Positions 6,799 through 11,863 of a stretch of DNA of 11,863 bases are shown piece after piece. A model generated the notes under the pieces. It did not search any database. It was not told the origin of the DNA and saw only the letters and a program-made list of their open reading frames with translations. The DNA comes from Nitrospiria bacterium (GTDB taxonomy: Bacteria; Nitrospirota; CAKKRA01; 9FT-COMBO-42-15): the NCBI GenBank assembly GCA_919902475.1, contig CAKKRA010000322.1:1-11863 (forward strand), given 5' to 3'. How positions within the stretch are numbered: the stretch's first letter is position 1; each line of letters opens with the position of its first letter. A program made the position numbers and the translations under genes.

Positions 6799-8187
6799 TC
6801 AGACTGCTATATAACGGATTAATAATGTTGCGATTCCAAGGAAGGAAAAGAAGCCTGATATATCAGTAAATGTAGTAACAAACACGCTGGATGCAACTGC
6901 AGGGTCAACTTTATAAGCCCTTAAGATAAACGGCATAAGCGTGCCTGCAAGCCCTGCAACAAATAGGTTAATAATCATTGCAAGCCCGACTGCAACACCG
7001 AGCATATAATTACCGTTCCACAGATATGCAATTACTGCCATTACAACCCCTGTTGCAACGCCGTTTATAAATCCAACAGCAGTCTCTTTTAAAAGCACCT
7101 TTCTTGCATTCTCAAGGGTTAGCTCGCCTAATGCTATTCCGCGGATAATCACTGCAAGGGTCTGGGTTGCCGCGTTGCCGCCCATGCCGGCAACAATAGG
7201 CATATATGCAGCAAGTATTGCTGCTGCATGGATTGTATTTGTAAACAGACCGACAACGCTTGCAGCAAGTATTGCTGTAACAAGATTAACATACAGCCAT
7301 GGAAGCCTTCTTCTTATAGAACGGAAGGCAGGGTCAAGGGCTCTCTCATCCAAATTAAGTCCTGCCATCTTGTAGATATCCTCTGTAGCCTCTTCCTTGA
7401 TAACATCAATAATATCATCAACTGTAATAATACCGACTAATCTATTCTCTTTATCAACAACAGGTATGGCAAGGATATTATACCTTGCCACCTTCCTTGC
7501 AACCTCTTCCTGATCCATATCTGTTGTAACGTTCATTACATCCCTGACCATTATGTCTTTTAAAAACTTTCTCGGAGGAACCAATAAAAGCTGTCTTAAT
7601 GAAATAACGCCGACAAGCCTTCCCTTGTCATCTGTTACATAGATATAAAAGACCATCTCCACATCTTTAGCCTTTTGAAGCGCCTTTATTGCCTGCTGGA
7701 CAGTGGTGTTTTCAGATAGGGCAAAGAACTGCGGGGTCATTATACCGCCGGCGGTCTCCTCTGCGTATTTTAAAAGGCCCTTAATCTCCTTTGAGTCCTC
7801 AATCTTCATCATATTGAGGAGATCTTTTGCCTTCTCTTCAGACATCTTGCCTATTATGTCTGCCCTCTTATCAGACGGCACCTCATGCAGGATGGCGATA
7901 ATCTCGTCAAGTGGCATCTCATTCAGCATCTCCATCATTGCCTTTTCTTCTATCTCAACAATGGTTGCTGCCTTTACTTTTACATCCTGAATCAGCTCAA
8001 ATATCACAAACCTGTCTTTTTTCTCTACCTCATTTATCAGCCGCGCAATATCAGCAGGGTGCATCTTGCCAACTATCTTGGAGACATGGCTGATGGCGCC
8101 GCGCCTTAAGAATCTCTTTACGCTGTCAATGATAATCTCAGATTTGGTTATTGGTGTCTGATGATGCAGTTTTAAATCTTTATTCAT
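6799..8187 (-). CDS. mgtE: Magnesium transporter MgtE
   Basis: MgtE is a homodimeric, Mg2+-gated Mg2+ channel of the inner membrane. Domains in order: an N-terminal superhelical domain (about 25-145; MHPADIARL and the repeated PLDE..AILHEVPSDKRADI), two CBS domains (about 148-203 and 213-268, with GGIMTP at the start and VGIITVDDIIDV at the end), a connecting helix, and five predicted membrane segments from about 296 to the end. Hallmarks PIVAGMGGNAATQTLAVIIRG and DPAVASSVFVTTFTDISGFF are intact. I place the start at the ATG of 8185-8187 (462 residues), not at the in-frame TTG at 8191-8193: AAAGAG (8195-8200) is 7 nt from the ATG but only about 1-2 nt from the TTG. The gene overlaps the era stop by 8 bp. 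No M-box riboswitch is possible here because there is no leader; control is probably at the protein level. Confidence 0.95.
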   Translation of the reverse strand: MNKDLKLHHQTPITKSEIIIDSVKRFLRRGAISHVSKIVGKMHPADIARLINEVEKKDRFVIFELIQDVKVKAATIVEIEEKAMMEMLNEMPLDEIIAILHEVPSDKRADIIGKMSEEKAKDLLNMMKIEDSKEIKGLLKYAEETAGGIMTPQFFALSENTTVQQAIKALQKAKDVEMVFYIYVTDDKGRLVGVISLRQLLLVPPRKFLKDIMVRDVMNVTTDMDQEEVARKVARYNILAIPVVDKENRLVGIITVDDIIDVIKEEATEDIYKMAGLNLDERALDPAFRSIRRRLPWLYVNLVTAILAASVVGLFTNTIHAAAILAAYMPIVAGMGGNAATQTLAVIIRGIALGELTLENARKVLLKETAVGFINGVATGVVMAVIAYLWNGNYMLGVAVGLAMIINLFVAGLAGTLMPFILRAYKVDPAVASSVFVTTFTDISGFFSFLGIATLLIRYIAV

Positions 8188-9076
8188 ATCCAAGCTCTTT
8201 TAATACCCTATTGTCGCTTCTCCAGTCCTTCTTTACCTTTACACTTAGCTCAAGAAAGACCTTTGCGCCGAGAAGCCTTTCTATCCCTTCCCTTGCCTCT
8301 GTGCCGATATCTTTCAGCATCCTGCCGGCCCTTCCGATAATAATGCCCTTCTGTGAATCACGTTCAACATATATTAGGGCGCTGATATATATATTGCCGT
8401 TCTCCCTCTCTTTAAATTCCTCTATAGCTACTGCAACAGAATAGGGTATCTCCTCTTTTGTCCTATTAATAATCTTCTCTCTGACTATCTCTGCAGCAAT
8501 AGATCTCTCAGGCTGGTCAGTATAGATATCATCTGGATAATATTTAGGACCTTCGGGCAAATAACCTTCTAATACATTTAAAAGATGTTCAACATTATCG
8601 CCCTTTAATGCTGAAACAGGTATTATCTCTGCAAATTTACGAATGCGATTATACTCGCCGATAAGCGGCAGGAGGTTCTCCTTCTTTACAAGGTCAATCT
8701 TATTGATTATTAGCACAACAGGGACTCTAACATTATTTAAAAAGGTATCAATAATATATCTGTCGCCGACTCCTACAGAGTCCCCTGCCTCAACTAAAAA
8801 AGCAACCACATCAACCTCTTTTAATGTATCCACCGCAGTCTTTACCATTATCTCATTCAGCCTGTATTTCGGCTTGTGGATGCCCGGCGTATCTATGAAT
8901 ATCATCTGGCTCTGCTCTGTATTTCTTATGCCGAGTATCCTGTTCCTTGTTGTCTGAGGCTTGTTAGATATGATTGCAAGCTTTTCCTTTAATATTTTAT
9001 TTAATAATGTTGACTTGCCTACATTAGGCCTCCCGATGATGGATATAAACCCTGATCTGAATAATTTATTTTTCAT
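8180..9076 (-). CDS. era: GTPase Era
   Basis: Era binds the 3' end of 16S rRNA and assists 30S subunit maturation. The 298 residues are the usual length. GTPase motifs seen: G1 GRPNVGKST (15-23), G2 region KPQTTRNR (39-46), G3 DTPGI (62-66), G4 NKID (125-128) and G5 SAL (155-157). The C-terminal KH domain follows (about 195-290), with the GRAG form of the GXXG loop at 248-251 and the late KVKKDWR stretch. The ATG at 9074-9076 overlaps the end of the septum-protein gene by 11 bp. Only a weak Shine-Dalgarno is visible, so coupling to that gene is likely. The stop lies within the start of mgtE. All catalytic motifs are intact. Confidence 0.97.
   Translation of the reverse strand: MKNKLFRSGFISIIGRPNVGKSTLLNKILKEKLAIISNKPQTTRNRILGIRNTEQSQMIFIDTPGIHKPKYRLNEIMVKTAVDTLKEVDVVAFLVEAGDSVGVGDRYIIDTFLNNVRVPVVLIINKIDLVKKENLLPLIGEYNRIRKFAEIIPVSALKGDNVEHLLNVLEGYLPEGPKYYPDDIYTDQPERSIAAEIVREKIINRTKEEIPYSVAVAIEEFKERENGNIYISALIYVERDSQKGIIIGRAGRMLKDIGTEAREGIERLLGAKVFLELSVKVKKDWRSDNRVLKELGYE
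8195..8200 (-). promoter_or_regulatory. Ribosome binding site deciding the mgtE start
   Basis: AAAGAG on the minus strand, inside the last codons of era, is 7 nt from the ATG at 8185-8187. It is too close to the TTG at 8191-8193 to serve that codon. This supports the 462-residue MgtE. Confidence 0.5.
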
Positions 9077-9392
9077 TATACTGGTAAACTGTCTCGCCTT
9101 CTTTTACAAGATTCAATCTCTCCCTTGCCATCTTTTCTATATGTTCAGGATCAGATTTTAATGCCTCAGCCTCTTTTCTTAATCTCTTATTTTCATTCTG
9201 AAGCTCTACAATCTCCTTTTGAAGCTGGTTATGGGTATTTTTCATCTTTATATATTTTAAAAGCCCAAGGTCTCCAAAGAGAAAGGAAAATAGAAAATAA
9301 AAAACAACAAAACCGCCTGCTGCCCATAGAACCATTTTTTTCTTTTTCCTGATTCTATCAAGATTCTCTTTTGGGATGTTGTGTTTTGTCAT
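9066..9392 (-). CDS. ftsB: FtsB/DivIC-type septum formation initiator
   Basis: This small bitopic membrane protein would work in the divisome with FtsL and FtsQ. The 108 residues show the family plan: a short basic cytoplasmic tail, one membrane segment (about 20-40), a GDLGLLKY junction after it, a coiled coil (about 50-80, LQKEIVELQNENKRLRKEAE) and the C-terminal DPEHIEKMARERL..V..GE signature just after it. The gene directly follows osmC with an ATGA overlap (9389-9392) and lies two genes downstream of eno. An eno-ftsB neighbourhood is frequent in Gram-negative bacteria, which favours the FtsB name, but FtsB and DivIC are not separable on sequence of this length alone. Confidence 0.88.
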   Translation of the reverse strand: MTKHNIPKENLDRIRKKKKMVLWAAGGFVVFYFLFSFLFGDLGLLKYIKMKNTHNQLQKEIVELQNENKRLRKEAEALKSDPEHIEKMARERLNLVKEGETVYQYNEK

Positions 9393-9817
9393 AACTCAAC
9401 AATCTTATAACTCGTTGTTATCTTCGCAGTCTTATTCAGCATATTTCCAACAGAGCAGTACTTCTCCTCTGAAAGCTTTATAGCCTTTGCAATAGATGTT
9501 TCAGAGAGATTCTTGCCCTTAACAACAAATTCAATCTCAATCTCTTTATATACCTTTGGGTGGTCTTCAGCCCTTTTGCCTTTCAGATTTATCTCAAAGC
9601 CTGATATATCCTGTTTCATCTTTCTTAGCATGGAGATAACATCCATGCCAGTGCAGCCGCCTAAACCAATCAATACAAGCTCCATTGGCCTGGAACCAAT
9701 GTTCTTGCCGCCAAACTCATCTGCTGCATCCATCTTTACAATATGGCCGGAATCTGCAGTGGCAGAAAATTCCATGCCATTTATCAGGCTCACCTTTGCT
9801 GTTAATTCACCAGCCAT
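9389..9817 (-). CDS. OsmC/Ohr family protein (YhfA-like)
   Basis: OsmC-fold proteins are mostly thiol-dependent peroxidases. The 142 residues have the expected layout: a short N-terminal strand region, SRPMELVLIGLGGCTGMDVI (42-61) holding the first active-site Cys C55, a helix, two strands, and EEKYCSVGNML with the second Cys C121. Both Cys residues are present, so peroxidase activity is possible, but the YhfA-like branch has no settled substrate. The ATG is preceded by a strong AGGAGG that overlaps the eno stop. The stop overlaps the next start as ATGA. The position between eno and the divisome gene suggests housekeeping expression, not stress-specific control. Confidence 0.88.
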   Translation of the reverse strand: MAGELTAKVSLINGMEFSATADSGHIVKMDAADEFGGKNIGSRPMELVLIGLGGCTGMDVISMLRKMKQDISGFEINLKGKRAEDHPKVYKEIEIEFVVKGKNLSETSIAKAIKLSEEKYCSVGNMLNKTAKITTSYKIVEL

Positions 9818-9826
9818 TATGTATGC

Positions 9827-9832
9827 CTCCTA
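9827..9832 (-). promoter_or_regulatory. Strong Shine-Dalgarno of the OsmC-family gene
   Basis: AGGAGG on the minus strand is 9 nt from the ATG at 9815-9817 and overlaps the eno TAG stop (9830-9832). A terminating enolase ribosome could reload here. Confidence 0.75.
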
Positions 9833-11116
9833 TTGCTCTATATTATAAAGCACCTTCCTGCCTTTAAACACTGCCATCTCGGCAAGCTCCTCTTCAATCC
9901 TGATAAGCTGATTATACTTTGCTGTCCTGTCTGTCCTGCACATTGAGCCTGTCTTTATCTGGCCAGCATTAACTGCAACTGCTATATCAGCAATTGTTGC
10001 GTCCTCTGTCTCTCCTGAGCGGTGGGAGATTACCGCTGTATAACCTGCCCTCTTTGCCATCTCCACTGCATTGAGAGTTTCAGTGAGTGTGCCAATCTGG
10101 TTGACCTTTATTAAAATGGAATTGCCGATACCTTCTGCAATACCCTTTTCAAGTATCTTTGTATTTGTTACAAACACATCATCGCCAACAAGTTGAACCT
10201 TGCTGCCGAGCCTCTTTGTCAATGCCTGCCATCCGCTCCAGTCATTCTCTGCAAGACCGTCTTCAATAGAGATAATTGGATACTTCTTTACCAGCCCTTC
10301 ATAATAATCTATCATCTCATCGGTTGTCTTCTGTTTCTTTTCACCGGTAAGATTATATTTTCCATTTTCATAAAACTCGCTTGCAGCAGCATCTAATGCA
10401 ATATATATGTCCTTGCCGGGTTTATAACCTGCTGCCTCTATTGCCTCTAAGATAATCTGAATAGCCTCTTCGTTTGAAGAAAGATTCGGCGCAAAGCCGC
10501 CCTCATCCCCAACTGCTGTGTTGTATTTCTTCTTTTTTAAAATATCTTTAAGGCTGTGAAAGACCTCAGCGCCAATCCTGACTGCCTCTGCCAAAGAAGG
10601 TGCGCATGCTGGCATAATCATAAACTCCTGAATATCCACATTGTTGTCTGCATGTTTGCCGCCTTTTAATATATTCATCATTGGAAGTGGAAGCTCTTTT
10701 GCATTTGCGCCGCCAATATATCTGTATAAGGGCAGGCCAGCCTCCTCTGCTGCTGCCTTGGCAACTGCAAGTGATACGCCGAGTATTGCATTTGCGCCGA
10801 GCTTGCCCTTATTCTCTGTAGCGTCAAGTTCAATCATCATCTTATCTATCAATGCCTGCTCTGAGGCGTCCATGCCGATTATATGAGGCCCTATTACATT
10901 CTTTACATTCTCTACTGCCTTTAACACGCCCTTGCCTTTGTACCTTTTTTTATCCCCATCGCGGAGCTCCACTGCCTCCCTTGTGCCTGTGGAAGCGCCG
11001 GAAGGCACAGCAGCCCTTCCCATTATCATAGTCTCTAATATTACATCAACCTCAACAGTCGGATTTCCCCTTGAATCCAGTATCTCCCGTGCAAAAACAG
11101 CTGCTATCTCACTCAT
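9830..11116 (-). CDS. eno: Enolase (phosphopyruvate hydratase)
   Basis: Enolase converts 2-phosphoglycerate to phosphoenolpyruvate in glycolysis and gluconeogenesis. The 428 residues are full length. Seen: ILDSRGNPTVEVD (12-24), the mobile loop SGASTGTREAVELRDGD (39-55), HADNNVDIQEFMIMP (155-169), GDEGGFAPN (203-211) with the acid E205, Mg2+ ligands D242, E285 and D312, LIKVNQIGT (335-343) with the catalytic base K337, SHRSGET (364-370), and GSMCRTDRTAKYNQL near 390-404. The loop before HADN reads KGGK where many enolases have NGGE or NGGS; this is a mild variant outside the listed catalytic residues. The start ATG has GGAGG about 5 nt upstream. It lies 11 bp after the KhtT-like gene. Confidence 0.98.
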   Translation of the reverse strand: MSEIAAVFAREILDSRGNPTVEVDVILETMIMGRAAVPSGASTGTREAVELRDGDKKRYKGKGVLKAVENVKNVIGPHIIGMDASEQALIDKMMIELDATENKGKLGANAILGVSLAVAKAAAEEAGLPLYRYIGGANAKELPLPMMNILKGGKHADNNVDIQEFMIMPACAPSLAEAVRIGAEVFHSLKDILKKKKYNTAVGDEGGFAPNLSSNEEAIQIILEAIEAAGYKPGKDIYIALDAAASEFYENGKYNLTGEKKQKTTDEMIDYYEGLVKKYPIISIEDGLAENDWSGWQALTKRLGSKVQLVGDDVFVTNTKILEKGIAEGIGNSILIKVNQIGTLTETLNAVEMAKRAGYTAVISHRSGETEDATIADIAVAVNAGQIKTGSMCRTDRTAKYNQLIRIEEELAEMAVFKGRKVLYNIEQ

Positions 11117-11120
11117 TTTA

Positions 11121-11126
11121 TCCTCC
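11121..11126 (-). promoter_or_regulatory. Shine-Dalgarno of eno
   Basis: GGAGGA on the minus strand lies directly in the 11-bp gap before the ATG at 11114-11116. It fixes the start and fits high expression of enolase. Confidence 0.75.
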
Positions 11127-11127
11127 G

Positions 11128-11634
11128 TTACAAAAGCGACGACAACTCGTCCTCTTTTCTTATTCCTATCGTCTCTTTGAACTTCTCTATTTGCTCTTTT
11201 TTACCAATTGCCAATATATAATCCCTGCCAAGCAGAATCTTGTTCTCCTTTGGTGAAGGCAGGAGATTCTCGCCTCTTAATATTGCAAGTATTGATACGC
11301 CTGTTGTCTCCCTTAATCTTAACTCGCCAAGGCTTTTGCCTGCAATGGATGCATTTTGCTCAAGCTTTATCCATTCAAGGATAAGTCCTTTCAATGCAAT
11401 ATCCCTCGGTTCAAGTACCTTCATATCATTAAATGCGCCGCCAAGCACTGCAGCAACCTGCGGGATATCTTCTTCATTCATAACTATGCTTGATGGCATC
11501 TTTGAATCCTTTTTATAATATTCTATGCCCCTTCTGCCGTCATTATAAATCACTACTTCAATCTTATCGCCGTTTTTAGACATTATGGTAAAGCGGCTTT
11601 CAGCAGATGATAAACTGATCTCCTTTAAATCCAT
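11128..11634 (-). CDS. KhtT-like TrkA-C (RCK_C) domain regulatory protein
   Basis: The 168-residue protein resembles KhtT (YhaT), the soluble regulatory subunit of the KhtTU K+/H+ antiporter. The N-terminal part (1-85) has the KhtT form: MDLKEISL, a strand-rich GDKIEVVIYNDGRR, and QVAAVLGGAF. Residues about 86-160 are an RCK_C domain, with LEWIKLEQNASIAGKSLGEL followed by TGVSILAILRG, then LGRDYILAIGKKEQIEKF. RCK_C domains bind small ligands, for KhtT reported to be nucleotides such as c-di-AMP. No antiporter gene is next to it: the upstream neighbour is gatB and the downstream one eno. So its membrane partner must be elsewhere, or it works otherwise. AGGAG (11640-11644) is 5 nt from the ATG. 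The family is clear; the partner and ligand are inferred. Confidence 0.82.
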   Translation of the reverse strand: MDLKEISLSSAESRFTIMSKNGDKIEVVIYNDGRRGIEYYKKDSKMPSSIVMNEEDIPQVAAVLGGAFNDMKVLEPRDIALKGLILEWIKLEQNASIAGKSLGELRLRETTGVSILAILRGENLLPSPKENKILLGRDYILAIGKKEQIEKFKETIGIRKEDELSSLL

Positions 11635-11675
11635 ACCTGCTCCTTTTTAGATTTAGCCTACCACTAAATATGGCG

Positions 11676-11863
11676 CTACCCTGACAGTTTCTTTTTTAAC
11701 AGCTCATTAACCTTAGCAGGATTTGCCTTGCCCTTAGATTCCTTCATTACCTGACCAACAAAAAAGCCAAAGAGCTTATCCTTGCCAGCTCTATAATCTG
11801 CCAACTGGCCCGGATTCGCCTTAATTATCTCATCAATAACCTTCTCAATCTCTGACTCATCTG
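11676..11863 (-). CDS. gatB: Asp-tRNA(Asn)/Glu-tRNA(Gln) amidotransferase subunit B, C-terminal end (5' part outside window)
   Basis: The last 61 codons are visible, ending at TAG 11676-11678. The translation contains EIEKVIDEIIKANPGQLADY, then RAGKDKLFGFFVGQVMKESK and GKANPAKVNELLKKKLSG. This is the tail domain of GatB, which helps bind tRNA in the GatCAB complex that converts misacylated Glu-tRNA(Gln) and/or Asp-tRNA(Asn). The match of RAGK..LFGFFVGQVMK and GKANP..VN.LL is characteristic. The catalytic region lies outside the window. A 41-bp gap separates it from the KhtT-like gene, so co-transcription is possible. Confidence 0.95.
   Translation of the reverse strand, partial: DESEIEKVIDEIIKANPGQLADYRAGKDKLFGFFVGQVMKESKGKANPAKVNELLKKKLSG

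Noticed and set aside
8188..8193. TTG start giving a 464-residue MgtE
   Set aside because: The Shine-Dalgarno-like AAAGAG is almost adjacent to this TTG but well spaced from the ATG two codons later.
11651..11669. Inverted repeat ATTTAG/CTAAAT with a 7-nt loop between gatB and the KhtT-like gene, considered as a terminator
   Set aside because: The stem is only 6 bp and AT-rich, and no T-run follows on the transcribed strand. It is more likely chance.
1..11863. CRISPR arrays, tRNA or rRNA genes, insertion sequences, phage genes, riboswitches
   Set aside because: No spaced direct repeats, cloverleaf sequences, transposase motifs or long structured leaders were seen; almost all the window is tightly packed coding DNA.

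Overview
The window is a single co-directional block read entirely on the minus strand. It carries core genes of an AT-rich Gram-negative (LPS-making) bacterium. The lipid A/Kdo/heptose genes establish a diderm envelope. The Lys/Ile-rich proteins, the AT-rich DNA and the gene order (gatB, KhtT-like, eno, osmC, ftsB/divIC, era, mgtE, recO, then LPS genes) would fit a Nitrospirota- or deltaproteobacteria-like lineage. That placement is an inference without a database search and is weak.

In transcription order (right to left) the first block is: the 3' end of gatB (11676-11863), a KhtT-like TrkA-C protein (11128-11634), enolase (9830-11116), an OsmC-family protein (9389-9817), an FtsB/DivIC-type septum protein (9066-9392), the GTPase Era (8180-9076), the Mg2+ channel MgtE (6799-8187) and RecO (6063-6797). 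Genes from eno to recO are 12 bp apart or less, or overlap, so they are probably co-transcribed and translationally coupled.

A 255-bp gap (5808-6062) separates the two blocks. It is not empty. It holds the C-terminal remnant of a VapC-like PIN-domain toxin with an in-frame stop and no N-terminus, and a consensus-like sigma70 promoter facing the LPS genes.

The second block is an LPS inner-core operon: waaA (Kdo transferase), lpxK (lipid A 4'-kinase), an LpxL-type acyltransferase, a two-domain WaaF-GmhB protein (heptosyltransferase II fused to the heptose-bisphosphate 7-phosphatase) and a WaaC-like heptosyltransferase that runs off the left edge. Together these cover 4'-phosphorylation, Kdo addition, secondary acylation, and ADP-heptose precursor phosphatase plus two heptose transfers. 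Every junction is either a short gap or an overlap.

I see no obviously new defence or mobile system. The most interesting points are the WaaF-GmhB fusion, whose linker is encoded by a GC-rich imperfect palindrome (a possible captured repeat), the decayed vapC fragment between the two operons, the KhtT-like subunit without a visible antiporter partner, and non-ATG starts at three places.
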